Source of the DNA: Bacteroidales bacterium
GTDB taxonomy: Bacteria; Bacteroidota; Bacteroidia; Bacteroidales; FEN-979
NCBI GenBank assembly: GCA_030681475.1
Contig: JAUXWT010000049.1
Span: forward strand, 71,991 to 135,990
Reading direction: 5' to 3'
Length of the DNA: 64,000 nt
Part shown: piece after piece, positions 16,071-25,386 of the stretch
How the letters are laid out: every line of letters begins with the position of its first letter
Numbering within the stretch: position 1 is the first letter of the stretch
The notes under the pieces: generated by a model
Seen by the model: the letters and a program-made list of their open reading frames with translations, nothing else
What the model was told of the DNA's origin: nothing
Database searches by the model: none
Translations under genes and position numbers: made by a program

Positions 16071-19000
16071 ATGAGAAAAACATTACTCCTGTTCGCTGTA
16101 ATTCTTCTTGGTGTTATGGCCGGAAAAGCACAAAACGCTGTCAATCCATCAGCGAATGACACTTCCAATTACCCTTATTGGATCGACATGATGCAGGATC
16201 CGGATGCCAATTTTTTTCAAACGCAACACGCGTTTAACATCTATTGGAAAGATCGGGAGATCACACGAAGTCATGGCTGGAAAGTTTTTAAACGATGGGA
16301 GTATATGATGCAAAGCCGGGTTCTGCCAGATGGCAGCCGACGTGCCCCTGATGAAATATTTAATGCTTACAGCGCATTCAAAAGGAGTGCTCGTTCAGCT
16401 ACTGGTTCATGGGTTAGTATGGGCCCTGCTGACATACCTGCTCCAGGGCCGGCCGGTTATGAAGGCCTGGGCAGACTTAATGTGGTGGCCTTTCACCCAT
16501 CGGATCCCAACAGAATTTATGTTGGCGCTCCTGCCGGTGGAATGTGGCAGTCAACAGATGGCGGAAATTCTTGGGCCACACATACCGACACACTTCCCAC
16601 GCTCGGAGTTTCAGCAATTTTGGTTGATTATTCCAATCCCGATAAAATATTGATCGGTACCGGCGACCGAGATGCAGGCGATGCTCCCGGCCTGGGTATT
16701 TTCAAAAGCATGAATGGCGGACTTTCCTGGGCGCCTTCAACAACCGGCATGGGCAACAAAACGGTTGGAAGGTTGATCCAGCATCCGGCAAATGCACTTA
16801 TCATGCTTGCAGCGACCAATGGGGGTGTGTACCGTTCCACCGATGGCGGCACTACATGGACCAGCGCCCAATCCGGAAATTTCAAAGATATCCATTTCAA
16901 ACCAGATAACCCGGATATCGTCTATGCCGCAGCCGGCGCTGACTTTTACAGATCCATCAACAATGGAACCTCATTTGTTAAAATATCAAATGGCCTGACC
17001 AGCGGGCAGCGGGGTGTCATCGCGGTGACGGCTGCCAATCCTGATTATGTTTACTTCATGCAATCAAATAGCAGCAGCGGTTTCAAGGGACTTTACCGTT
17101 CAACCGATGCGGGACTTACCTTTACGACCCGATCCACAGCGCCAAATATCATGGACTGGTCTTGTAATGGCAGCGCCACAGGCGGACAGGGATGGTATGA
17201 CCTTGCACTGGCCTCCGATCCATTAAATGCTGAAACTATCTATGCAGGTGGTGTGAATGTCTGGAAATCGACGAATGGCGGCACGACATGGGTTATAAAT
17301 TCTCACTGGTACGGGGGTTGCAGCGTTCCGGCCGTTCATGCAGATTGCCATTTCCTTGGTTTTTCACCGGTTGACGGGAAACTCTATGCCGGAAATGACG
17401 GCGGATGCTACGTCTCCGCAGATGGAGGAACATCCTGGACTGACCGTACCGTTGGTATGACCATCGGCCAGATCTACAAACTGGGACAGTCAGCGACAGT
17501 CAGAGATAAGGTGATCAATGGATTCCAGGATAATGGCACCTACACCTTCACCCCTACCGGATGGGTTGCTACCGGGGGAGGCGATGGCATGGAATGTGCT
17601 GTTGACTGGGGCAACCCGATCTTTACCTACCATACGATCTATTATGGCGACATCTACCGGAAAAACAATAATGCCGGCGAAGCACACATCGCGGGGAACG
17701 GTGTGAACGGAATCACTGAAAGCGGTGGCTGGGTTACCCCCTTCTGCCTGAGCCGGGCCGATCGCAAGGGAATGTTCGTAGGGTATAAGAATATCTGGAG
17801 GTCATCCAACGTTACCGCCTATCCGGTAAACTGGGTAAAAATATCAACTAGCCTGGCAGGATCAAACAGTTCAAATATGACTGTTGTTGAGCATTCATCT
17901 GCCAATACCAACATCTTTTATGCTGCACGTTCCGACAACAAACTGTTTCGCAGCGATAACTGTCTTGGAAGCAATCCAACATGGTTTGACCTGTCATCGT
18001 TCCTTCCGGCATCAGGTACCCCTACAGATATTCAAAGCCATCCTGCAGATGAGAACATCGTGTACATTACCCAGGGAAATGGGGTTTATAAGTCAACAAA
18101 CAAAGGGGTTACATGGACCAATATCACCGGTAACCTTCCCGCCATCCAAAAAAATACCATTGCCTATTACAGGAATGCACCCGAAGGACTGTATGTGGGC
18201 ACTGATGCAGGTGTTTACTACAAAGACCAATCCATGACAAGCTGGCTCCAATTCAGTGCCGGCCTGCCTGCAAACGGACAAATAACCGAACTTGAAATCT
18301 ATTATGACAACGACTCGGTTGCACGGGATGCCATACGCGCAAGCACTTACGGAAGAGGCCTCTGGGGTTCTGACATGTATCATGCCATGCCATCCGCCGA
18401 TTTTGTTGCCGACCATACATCAGTCCCCATGGGTTGTGCCGTTGATTTCAAAGATAGTTCAACCGGTGTTCCCACATTCTTCCGTTGGGAATTTCAAGGT
18501 GGAACCCCTGCAACTTCAAATCTGAAAAATCCCATGGATATCGTTTACAATACGCCGGGAACATATGAAGTTAAACTCAAAGTATGGAATGAATTTGGCG
18601 CTGATTCCATAACCAAAACAAACTATATTACCGTAAACACTACCTCTCTGCCTGTGGTTGATTTCACGGCTGATCAGTTCGTACTTTGCGGCAATGATGT
18701 CGTTTATTTTACAGATAAATCAACCAATTGCCCGTCGGGTTGGGTGTGGAACTTCAACCCAAACACCGTCTCCTTTGTGGCAGGGACCTCCTATACCAGC
18801 CAAAACCCCATAGTTCTGTTTGAAGCGCCGGGTTCATATGATGTGCAGTTGGTCTGTTCAAATGCATTGGGGGTAGAAACCCTGACAAGGCTTGATTATA
18901 TTGTCAAAGACGGGTATGCACTGCCATTCATTGAAACTTTCGGTTACGGATTTGATTCGAACCACTGGCAGATCATGAATCCTGACCTTGGAATCACATG

Positions 19001-19736
19001 GGACACAATCACTGTTGGTGGCATCACTCCAGGCTCAAAAGCCGTTTTTATGGATTTTTTCAACTATTCCATCCTGGGCAGGCGTGATCAACTGATCAGT
19101 CCGGCGCTCAACCTGACGGGTTACAGTTCGGTCACACTCAGTTTTAAGCATGCCTATGAACAGCGGGTCCGGAAAGATTCACTCATCATCCGTGTTTCAG
19201 ATGACTGTGGTCTCACATGGCAACGTATATGGGGAATGGGGCCAGACGGAACTCCGGATGTTTTCGTTACCCATCCAAGCACCGACAGCGCCTTTTACCC
19301 GAAGTCGGCTGATGATTGGTGCGGCGGGAGTTACGGCACAGGTTGCTATGCCCTTGATCTCTCAACATTTGCAGGGAAACAAAATATTAAATTGATGTTC
19401 GAATCATACAACCGTTTTGGCAACAACCTGTTTTTGAGTGATGTCCAGGTAAACGGGCCGGTAGGTGAAGCTGAACTTCCTTTGAATAATCCGGTGATCA
19501 GTATCTTTCCCAATCCATCGCAAGGACAATTTACAATATCTATAAATAATGGCCGGGGTCCTGTCAAACTGGAAATCCTGAATCCGCAGGGTCAAGCGCT
19601 TTACAGGGACGATTTATTATGGCAGTCAGGACAAACCTTAAAACAACTTGACCTATCAGGATTTGCAAAAGGAATTTATTTATTAAAGTTAACCGGGGAA
19701 CAAACCTCAGGGGTTGAAAAGATTGTGATTAAGTAA
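16071..19736 (+). CDS. T9SS-secreted protein with BNR repeats, two PKD domains and a choice-of-anchor-J-like domain
   Basis: A 1221-residue secreted protein. A signal peptide ends near GKAQ (about residue 20). Residues about 100-780 form a beta-propeller-like region with many Asp-box/BNR motifs (STDGGNSW, STDGGTTW, STNGGTTW, SADGGTSW, STNKGVTW), as in sortilin/VPS10 and sialidase-like proteins. Two PKD domains follow (about 783-950, with WEFQGGTP and the PGTYEVKLKV type end), then a jelly-roll resembling choice-of-anchor J domains, and a C-terminal type A sorting domain (IFPNPSQGQF ... GIYLLKL). It is probably displayed on the cell surface or released through T9SS. ATG 16071 gives the signal peptide; the longer open frame from 15903 does not. 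No enzymatic residue is evident. Confidence 0.87.
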   Translation: MRKTLLLFAVILLGVMAGKAQNAVNPSANDTSNYPYWIDMMQDPDANFFQTQHAFNIYWKDREITRSHGWKVFKRWEYMMQSRVLPDGSRRAPDEIFNAYSAFKRSARSATGSWVSMGPADIPAPGPAGYEGLGRLNVVAFHPSDPNRIYVGAPAGGMWQSTDGGNSWATHTDTLPTLGVSAILVDYSNPDKILIGTGDRDAGDAPGLGIFKSMNGGLSWAPSTTGMGNKTVGRLIQHPANALIMLAATNGGVYRSTDGGTTWTSAQSGNFKDIHFKPDNPDIVYAAAGADFYRSINNGTSFVKISNGLTSGQRGVIAVTAANPDYVYFMQSNSSSGFKGLYRSTDAGLTFTTRSTAPNIMDWSCNGSATGGQGWYDLALASDPLNAETIYAGGVNVWKSTNGGTTWVINSHWYGGCSVPAVHADCHFLGFSPVDGKLYAGNDGGCYVSADGGTSWTDRTVGMTIGQIYKLGQSATVRDKVINGFQDNGTYTFTPTGWVATGGGDGMECAVDWGNPIFTYHTIYYGDIYRKNNNAGEAHIAGNGVNGITESGGWVTPFCLSRADRKGMFVGYKNIWRSSNVTAYPVNWVKISTSLAGSNSSNMTVVEHSSANTNIFYAARSDNKLFRSDNCLGSNPTWFDLSSFLPASGTPTDIQSHPADENIVYITQGNGVYKSTNKGVTWTNITGNLPAIQKNTIAYYRNAPEGLYVGTDAGVYYKDQSMTSWLQFSAGLPANGQITELEIYYDNDSVARDAIRASTYGRGLWGSDMYHAMPSADFVADHTSVPMGCAVDFKDSSTGVPTFFRWEFQGGTPATSNLKNPMDIVYNTPGTYEVKLKVWNEFGADSITKTNYITVNTTSLPVVDFTADQFVLCGNDVVYFTDKSTNCPSGWVWNFNPNTVSFVAGTSYTSQNPIVLFEAPGSYDVQLVCSNALGVETLTRLDYIVKDGYALPFIETFGYGFDSNHWQIMNPDLGITWDTITVGGITPGSKAVFMDFFNYSILGRRDQLISPALNLTGYSSVTLSFKHAYEQRVRKDSLIIRVSDDCGLTWQRIWGMGPDGTPDVFVTHPSTDSAFYPKSADDWCGGSYGTGCYALDLSTFAGKQNIKLMFESYNRFGNNLFLSDVQVNGPVGEAELPLNNPVISIFPNPSQGQFTISINNGRGPVKLEILNPQGQALYRDDLLWQSGQTLKQLDLSGFAKGIYLLKLTGEQTSGVEKIVIK

Positions 19737-19768
19737 GACGTGACACGTGACATGTGACGCGTGACGCG
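19736..19768. repeat. degenerate heptamer array (GTGACNN)
   Basis: Units GTGACAC, GTGACAT, GTGACGC, GTGACGC and a decayed GTTAGC follow directly after the stop codon of the BNR/PKD gene. Same family as the arrays at 4095, 7569 and 41810. Confidence 0.7.
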
Positions 19769-19779
19769 TTAGCTTTACT

Positions 19780-19822
19780 CTGTCACCCTGTTACCCTGTT
19801 TCCCTGTTACCCTGTTACCCTG
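19780..19822. repeat. octamer array (CCCTGTTA) running into a promoter box
   Basis: Units CCCTGTTA, CCCTGTTT, CCCTGTTA, CCCTGTTA, CCCTGTAC follow with period 8; the last unit runs directly into the TACCTTTG promoter box at 19823. The two repeat families of this window thus lie side by side in this 128-base gap. Confidence 0.75.
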
Positions 19823-19830
19823 TACCTTTG
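19823..19830 (+). promoter_or_regulatory. M14 carboxypeptidase -7 promoter box (TACCTTTG)
   Basis: TACCTTTG is a perfect TAnnTTTG match, 34 bases before the ATG at 19865. The octamer array occupies the -15 to -55 region, where a -33 element would be expected. Confidence 0.6.
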
Positions 19831-19864
19831 CAAAAAGCACATATAAAGTCTAAACCAAGTATGA

Positions 19865-22378
19865 ATGATTAAGAGAATCCCCACAATACTAATCCTGACA
19901 CTGTTTCTATGTAATGCATGGGGACAAGGATGGCGAATGGGTGAAATGGAGGTCAGGGTGATGACTGACCGGGCTTCTGATATTCATATGATTCGAACTC
20001 TTGGGCTGGATTATGAACCGGCGTCTGCCGATGGCGCTGTTGCAAGGTTGTACCTGGTCCCGGATGAATTTAAATTATTACAAAACAGCAAACTCCGCTA
20101 CCAGGTCACCATTCAGGATATGAATCTGCATTATGCTCATTTCTGGGATAATCCATTGGTACCGCCCGGTTATTATACCTATGAAGAGATTATTGCCATA
20201 GCAGACAGCCTTGCCGCCAATTTTCCTGGCATCTGTAAAAAAGTGATCTGGGGAACCTCTTTGGGTGGCCGGCAACTTGCCGCCCTGAAGATCAGCGACA
20301 ATGTAAATACCGATGAGCCGGAAGCAGAGATCATGTTCGACGGAGGGATCCATGGGGATGAAATTGGCGGATCACAGAATCTTATCATGTTTGCAAGGGA
20401 CTTGTGTCTCGCGTATGGCTCTAATCCTGACCTCACCGACCTGATCAACAACCGGGAGATCTGGCTTTACCTGATGGTCAACCCCGATGGCCGGGTAGCC
20501 ATGTCGCGATACAACAACAACGGGGTTGATTGCAACCGCGATAATGGCTACATGTGGAATGCAGAAGGGAACAGTTACGGGGCATTCTCGCAGATCGAAA
20601 CGAAAGCCTTGCGTAATTGCATATTTGACAACCAGTTTGTTGTGTACACTAACTATCACAGCGGATCGGAGATACTCTCCTACCCATGGAGTTACCGTAC
20701 CAATTTAACACGAGACCACCAGCATATCCATCAGCTTGCAGGCGTGTATGCCGGCAGCTCCGGGTACACAAACCTGCCTTACGGACAAGGGTACAACATC
20801 ATGTACGCCATTAATGGCAGCACCAAGGATTTTCAATACGGAAGTCTTGGAAATATTGGGTGGACCATGGAAATTTCCCAGTTGAAACAACCTCCAGCCT
20901 CACAGATCAGTTATTATTACAATGCAAACAAACCGGCCATGGTCGAGATGATCAGGCGGTGCGGCTGGGGTGTGTCAGGGTCGGTAACTGATTCGGCCAC
21001 CGGACAACCGGTTCGCGCCACTGTATGGGTGAACAACTATTTTCCCGTATATACCGATCCCATGGTCGGCGATTACCATAAATATCTTGTTGCCGGAAGT
21101 TACACAATCAAAGTGACAGCTAATGGTTATAAGTCCAAAACCATCATGAACATTACTGTCCCTGATCAGGGTAATGTGGTTGCCGATGTTCAACTGGTAC
21201 CAGAATCCAACTATTATGCTTACAGGGTGATGAGTTGCCGCATCCCAGGCAATAATTTTGGTGATGAAGGATATACCCCTGGTGCGCTTGGTTATCCCGA
21301 TTCTGTTCCATATTCCCTGGGAAAGAACGGATGGATCATACTCGATATGGGAGATACGATCTATAACGGCCCCGGCGCCGATTTTAAGATCATTCAGGCT
21401 GGTACGATTAACAAAGCATTCACAGTTTCTGGTGGCAACAACCCCGACGGCCCTTTCACCACGATTGGTGTGGGAAATGGCACCACCAGCTTCGACTTGA
21501 ATACAGCCCCCCTTAGCAGTGCAAGGTACCTGTATATAAAAGATAATGGCGCTGGAACCGCTTTTGGCGTCGGCGCCGGTTTCAACCTCGATGCCGTTGA
21601 AATGCTGTCGCTCCCGCTGCTTGCTGACTATACTGCAAGCAACAATACGCCGTGCACCGGGGGAACGGTTAACTTTACTGATATTTCCACCGGGAATCCA
21701 ACAACATGGACATGGTCATTCCCAGGAGGAATACCCTCCTCGTCAAACTTACAAAATCCGTCAAATATCCAATATAATGTTCCTGGCACATACAATGTCT
21801 TGCTGACCATATCGAACGGAATTACTTCAGCATCCATTACAAAGACTGGCTTTATCAAGACGATGCCAGTCCCTGTGGTCAATCTTGGACATGACACTGC
21901 CATGTGCGCATGGAATACAGTTTTATTGGATGCAGGTAACCCCGGCGGAATTTACCAGTGGTCAAATGGCGCCACGACACAAACAATAACGGTCGATTCG
22001 ACAGGTGTAGGATTTAGTTCGATGGAATATTGGGTCATCGTGACTGATACATCCGGCTGTTCAGACAGGGATACGGTCAGGGTCACCTTTGAAAACTGTA
22101 CCGGTGTCAATGAAGCATCAACCATGCAGCAGGTAAAAGTATATCCTAATCCCTCAAGCGGTAATTTCATGCTTGATATCAGCGGATTTAAGGATGGTGA
22201 GTGGTTGCTCTCTTCCGCTACCGGGATCATCGTGAAACGATCAGAAATACCCGGTGTTCATTACAAGACCACCTTGGATATCAGGGAAATGCACCATGGG
22301 ATTTATATCCTCAAAGTTCAAAGAAAGGATGCTGTAACCGTTAAAAAGATCATCATTGCCCCGGGAACCGGAAATTAA
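19865..22378 (+). CDS. M14 family zinc carboxypeptidase with PKD domain and T9SS sorting signal
   Basis: An 837-residue secreted metallocarboxypeptidase. The signal peptide ends near NAWGQG (about residue 22). The M14 domain (about 95-365) has the zinc motif HGDE in GGIHGDEIGG, the substrate-anchoring NPDGR and NRDNGY, the third ligand in YTNYHSG and the catalytic Glu in WTMEIS. A carboxypeptidase-regulatory-like fold (GSVTDSATGQPV...) follows, then a PKD domain (about 590-670) and a C-terminal sorting domain (VYPNPSSGNF ... GIYILKV). It likely trims peptides outside the cell. ATG 19861 overlaps but is closed after three codons, so 19865 is the start. Confidence 0.93.
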   Translation: MIKRIPTILILTLFLCNAWGQGWRMGEMEVRVMTDRASDIHMIRTLGLDYEPASADGAVARLYLVPDEFKLLQNSKLRYQVTIQDMNLHYAHFWDNPLVPPGYYTYEEIIAIADSLAANFPGICKKVIWGTSLGGRQLAALKISDNVNTDEPEAEIMFDGGIHGDEIGGSQNLIMFARDLCLAYGSNPDLTDLINNREIWLYLMVNPDGRVAMSRYNNNGVDCNRDNGYMWNAEGNSYGAFSQIETKALRNCIFDNQFVVYTNYHSGSEILSYPWSYRTNLTRDHQHIHQLAGVYAGSSGYTNLPYGQGYNIMYAINGSTKDFQYGSLGNIGWTMEISQLKQPPASQISYYYNANKPAMVEMIRRCGWGVSGSVTDSATGQPVRATVWVNNYFPVYTDPMVGDYHKYLVAGSYTIKVTANGYKSKTIMNITVPDQGNVVADVQLVPESNYYAYRVMSCRIPGNNFGDEGYTPGALGYPDSVPYSLGKNGWIILDMGDTIYNGPGADFKIIQAGTINKAFTVSGGNNPDGPFTTIGVGNGTTSFDLNTAPLSSARYLYIKDNGAGTAFGVGAGFNLDAVEMLSLPLLADYTASNNTPCTGGTVNFTDISTGNPTTWTWSFPGGIPSSSNLQNPSNIQYNVPGTYNVLLTISNGITSASITKTGFIKTMPVPVVNLGHDTAMCAWNTVLLDAGNPGGIYQWSNGATTQTITVDSTGVGFSSMEYWVIVTDTSGCSDRDTVRVTFENCTGVNEASTMQQVKVYPNPSSGNFMLDISGFKDGEWLLSSATGIIVKRSEIPGVHYKTTLDIREMHHGIYILKVQRKDAVTVKKIIIAPGTGN

Positions 22379-22401
22379 CCTTTCACAAATTTCATTTTTT
22401 T

Positions 22402-22409
22402 TACCTTTG
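22402..22409 (+). promoter_or_regulatory. rsmE -7 promoter box (TACCTTTG)
   Basis: A perfect TAnnTTTG match 17 bases before the rsmE ATG at 22427, in the short gap after the M14 gene. The short leader favours ATG 22427 over the upstream GTG/TTG codons at 22418 and 22421. Confidence 0.6.
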
Positions 22410-22426
22410 CTGAACAAGTGTTGTTT

Positions 22427-23131
22427 ATGCAATTGTTTTACATATCCGGAACCGAAGGCCATGTCAGTGTGCTGAGTGAAGAAGAATCGTGGCATTGTAC
22501 GAGAGTGTTGCGCCTGGGTGAAGGAGATTTGATAGACCTGACTGATGGCGCCGGAAATTTTTACCGGGGACGACTTGTCAAAGTCCAGCACAAAGGATGT
22601 ATCGTTGAACTATCCGATAAACGGGCGGTTCAACCAAGTCCCTTGCGCCTTCACATTGCCATTGCGCCGACAAAGAATATTGACCGTTTCGAATGGTTCC
22701 TTGAGAAATCAACTGAAATTGGAATTGAAGAGATCACTCCATTGTTTTGTGACCATTCCGAGCGCGAAGTGGTGAAACTCCAACGGTTGGAAAAAGTACT
22801 TGTCTCGGCCATGAAACAGTCGCTCAAGGCCTGGTTGCCAAAATTGAACGCACCGGAAAGATTCAATGATTTTATAGTAAAGGATTTCAACGGACAAAAG
22901 TTCATCGGATATTGTGAAACAGGTAATGAATCAGAACTTCAGAACACTTATGTGAAAGGTTCCAATGCCTTGATCCTGATCGGTCCGGAAGGTGATTTTT
23001 CGAAGAATGAAGTGGAACTGGCTGTCAACACAGGTTTTATCCCGGTCAGCCTTGGGTCGAGCAGATTGCGAACCGAAACAGCGGGAATTGTGGCGTGCCA
23101 TACGATCAGACTGATCAACCGGTTGATTTAA
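22427..23131 (+). CDS. rsmE: 16S rRNA (uracil(1498)-N3)-methyltransferase
   Basis: SPOUT-class, SAM-dependent enzyme that methylates U1498 of 16S rRNA. The 234-residue protein has an N-terminal PUA-like RNA-binding domain (MQLFYISG... HCTRVLRLGEGD) and a C-terminal trefoil-knot domain with LIGPEGDFSKNE (about 185-196) and LGSSRLRTETAG (about 205-216), the RsmE signatures. The gene is followed by a strong bidirectional terminator shared with the convergent HU gene. Confidence 0.95.
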   Translation: MQLFYISGTEGHVSVLSEEESWHCTRVLRLGEGDLIDLTDGAGNFYRGRLVKVQHKGCIVELSDKRAVQPSPLRLHIAIAPTKNIDRFEWFLEKSTEIGIEEITPLFCDHSEREVVKLQRLEKVLVSAMKQSLKAWLPKLNAPERFNDFIVKDFNGQKFIGYCETGNESELQNTYVKGSNALILIGPEGDFSKNEVELAVNTGFIPVSLGSSRLRTETAGIVACHTIRLINRLI

Positions 23132-23149
23132 TGAGGCTGCGACATAACA

Positions 23150-23184
23150 AAAAAATAGCCGACCCACCGGGCCGGCTATTTTTT
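23150..23184. terminator. bidirectional intrinsic terminator between rsmE and HU gene
   Basis: A 12-base inverted repeat (AAAAAATAGCCG / CGGCTATTTTTT) with an 11-base loop lies between the convergent rsmE and HU genes. The A run and T run serve as the U tract in either direction. Confidence 0.9.
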
Positions 23185-23198
23185 GAAGCAGAAAAGTC

Positions 23199-23471
23199 TT
23201 ACTTAACTTTTTTGCTGAGCGCAGCTCCTGCCTTGAATTTAACAACTTTTTTAGCAGCGATCTTGATCTCTTTACCGTTCTGTGGGTTGCGTCCCTTGCG
23301 GGCAGCCCTTTTGGAAACGGAGAATGATCCGAAATCTACCAAAGCTACTCTTTCACCTTTACCGAGCGCTTTTTTTGTATTGTCAATAAAAGCCTCCAGC
23401 GCACGTTTTGCCTCTGCTTTGTTAAGTTTTGCATCATTGGCAATTGCTTCAATTAATTGTGCCTTGTTCAT
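23199..23471 (-). CDS. HU family DNA-binding protein
   Basis: A 90-residue nucleoid protein that bends and compacts DNA as a dimer. [18 protein letters not shown] starts the alpha-helical dimerisation part, [22 protein letters not shown] is the HU signature, with the RNPQNGKEI flexible arm whose Pro intercalates into DNA. It is complete and typical. Expression is supported by a consensus -7 box at 23513-23520 and the shared terminator downstream. Confidence 0.96.
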   Translation of the reverse strand: MNKAQLIEAIANDAKLNKAEAKRALEAFIDNTKKALGKGERVALVDFGSFSVSKRAARKGRNPQNGKEIKIAAKKVVKFKAGAALSKKVK

Positions 23472-23512
23472 TTTTTTTAGGTTTTAAATTAATACATATT
23501 TAATAATCCCTG

Positions 23513-23520
23513 CAAATATA
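23513..23520 (-). promoter_or_regulatory. HU gene -7 promoter box (TATATTTG)
   Basis: On the reverse strand TATATTTG matches the Bacteroidota consensus and lies 41 bases before the HU start. The surrounding 140-base gap to fmt is A/T-rich and otherwise featureless. Confidence 0.6.
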
Positions 23521-23615
23521 AGGCTTTTAGAAAAAATGTCAAGAGTTTTCCCCCTAAAAGTACTGAAAATGTTGATAAAATGGAATTTTTGTTAATATCT
23601 AAGCGCTCAAAACGG

Positions 23616-24587
23616 TTAAATAGCAGGGGTTTCGGGAAAAATTCTTCCAAAGCCACGCAGGAAATCCCCGGTACTCATGACTTTTCGTCCTGACAATTGG
23701 AGCTCCTCCAGGTGAATAAATCCGTTTTTTGCCCCGACTTTGAGAAAAGATTTTCCATCCGTAAAAAAATTGCCGGGTGAACCACGAAAATCTATTGGTT
23801 CAGGATATGCCCGAAAAATTTTCAGGTTCTGTATTCCGCTACCAGACAACTTTAATGTTGTAAATGCTCCCGGATGCGGACTAAGCCCGCGTATAAAGTT
23901 GTGTACCGTCAATACATCCTGGCTCCAGTCAATGCGGCAATCTTCCTTAAATATCTTTGGCGCTTGTTTTAATGTTGCAGAATCCCCGATCAACGACTCC
24001 TGACTGATTTCCTTGATACTTCCGGCAACGATCCCCTCAACGGTTTTCAACACAAGCGCAGCCCCCTTTATCATCAACCGGTCATGCAATTCTCCTGCAG
24101 TTTCATTCGGACCGATCGCCACACGCTCAGAAAAAATGATTTTTCCGGTGTCGATGTGTTCATTTAAAAAAAAGGTGGTAACACCGGTTTCCTGTTCTCC
24201 GTTAATAATTGCACGGTTTATAGGCGCTGCTCCCCGGTATTGGGGCAACAGTGATGCATGAAGGTTAAAAGTCCCTGAGGGAGGAAGTTCCCATACCTGC
24301 CGGGGGATCATCCTGAAGGCAATCACAATCTGCAAATCGGGCTGACATGATTGAAGGTGGCTGATAAAACCGGGATCCTTCATGTTCACAGGTTGCAGTA
24401 AAGGAATCCCATGCTTCAAGGCAAATTCCTTGACCGGAGAAGTTTTTTCCTGCAATCCCCTTCCGGCCGGTTTATCAGGCGCTGTAACAACCGCAACAAT
24501 TGAAAAACCAGCAGAAACCAAATGCTCTAATGAGGCAACAGCAAAATCAGGAGTACCAAAAAATACGATACGGGGAAATGAAGACAT
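23616..24587 (-). CDS. fmt: methionyl-tRNA formyltransferase
   Basis: Formylates initiator Met-tRNA with 10-formyl-tetrahydrofolate. The 323-residue protein starts with RIVFFGTPDFAVASLEHL, has the folate-site signature NLHASLLPQYRGAAPINRAI (about residues 108-127) and a C-terminal OB-like domain (RIDWSQDVLTVHNFIRGLSPHPGA...). Its ATG shares one base with the stop of the upstream TPR gene (TAATG), so translation is probably coupled. Peptide deformylase is not in the window. Confidence 0.96.
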   Translation of the reverse strand: MSSFPRIVFFGTPDFAVASLEHLVSAGFSIVAVVTAPDKPAGRGLQEKTSPVKEFALKHGIPLLQPVNMKDPGFISHLQSCQPDLQIVIAFRMIPRQVWELPPSGTFNLHASLLPQYRGAAPINRAIINGEQETGVTTFFLNEHIDTGKIIFSERVAIGPNETAGELHDRLMIKGAALVLKTVEGIVAGSIKEISQESLIGDSATLKQAPKIFKEDCRIDWSQDVLTVHNFIRGLSPHPGAFTTLKLSGSGIQNLKIFRAYPEPIDFRGSPGNFFTDGKSFLKVGAKNGFIHLEELQLSGRKVMSTGDFLRGFGRIFPETPAI

Positions 24588-25288
24588 TATTTCTTCGCCA
24601 AACCTTCGGCGTACACGATGTACTTGTCAATTTCTCTTCCTTCGGCAGAGCGGGGAAAGTCCTTTTTGATCCGTTTATAAATGCTTAGCGCCTTTTCGTA
24701 ATTTCCAAGTTCTTCGAAGGCCATGGCAGATTTCATCAGAAACAACGGGGAGGTGAATTCGTTTTTACTCATTTCTGCTGCGGCCATGTACAGTCCGGCT
24801 GCCTTCTCCGCCTGGTTCAACTCCATATGCGCATCACCCATGGCTCCTTTGGCCATCGGGCCAACCATATGATCATTTGAACTGAATTTGTTCAACTGCT
24901 CCAATGCCTGATCAAACTGGCCAAGTTTCAAGTAACAAATACCTGCATAATAATGGGCGAGGTTTGCCGATTTGGTCATTCCAAATTCATCGATGATGGC
25001 AAGAAAACCAAGATACTGCCCGTCACCGTTCAGCGCTTTTTTCAATGAATCCTGCTCAAAATATTTTTCGGCCATGAACATCTGGCTTTGGGCATCTTTT
25101 CCCTTAGGGGCAATGTAAAACCGTTTGAACCCGAAAAAACCAAGGACAATTACGATAATTACCCCAACTACGATCAGGATGATCTGCTGATACTTCTCTA
25201 TGAACTGCTCGGTTTTGCTGAATGCCTCTTCAACTGCAACGATCCGTTCTTCTGTCTTGTTAATCTTTTTATCCTTCTTACTTGCCAT
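24587..25288 (-). CDS. tetratricopeptide-repeat membrane protein
   Basis: A 233-residue protein with a short charged N-terminus, one membrane span (IILIVVGVIIVIVLGFFGF, about residues 36-54) and a TPR-like helical part (about 75-225; YYAGICYLKLGQFDQALEQL, KSAMAFEELGNYEKALSIYKRI). It resembles the YfgM-like family of membrane-anchored TPR proteins that assist envelope protein assembly, but function is not shown here. ATG 25288 is chosen because a consensus -7 box sits 21 bases upstream; the longer frame to 25351 would place that box inside the gene. It overlaps fmt by one base. Confidence 0.85.
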   Translation of the reverse strand: MASKKDKKINKTEERIVAVEEAFSKTEQFIEKYQQIILIVVGVIIVIVLGFFGFKRFYIAPKGKDAQSQMFMAEKYFEQDSLKKALNGDGQYLGFLAIIDEFGMTKSANLAHYYAGICYLKLGQFDQALEQLNKFSSNDHMVGPMAKGAMGDAHMELNQAEKAAGLYMAAAEMSKNEFTSPLFLMKSAMAFEELGNYEKALSIYKRIKKDFPRSAEGREIDKYIVYAEGLAKK

Positions 25289-25309
25289 GATAACTGAAAT
25301 TTGGAGGTG

Positions 25310-25317
25310 CAAAATTA
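25310..25317 (-). promoter_or_regulatory. TPR-fmt operon -7 promoter box (TAATTTTG)
   Basis: Reverse-strand TAATTTTG matches TAnnTTTG 21 bases before ATG 25288. It supports the short start and would serve the TPR-fmt pair. Confidence 0.5.
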
Positions 25318-25357
25318 CATTTTTTCCTGAAATAGAGGTATGAGCAGCCATTTTTTT

Positions 25358-25365
25358 TACATTTG
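25358..25365 (+). promoter_or_regulatory. TrmH-like gene -7 promoter box (TACATTTG)
   Basis: TACATTTG matches the consensus and ends 21 bases before ATG 25387. It lies 40 bases from the oppositely directed TPR promoter, making a compact divergent promoter pair. Confidence 0.55.
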
Positions 25366-25386
25366 CCTGATTCTAATAGCAAAAGC

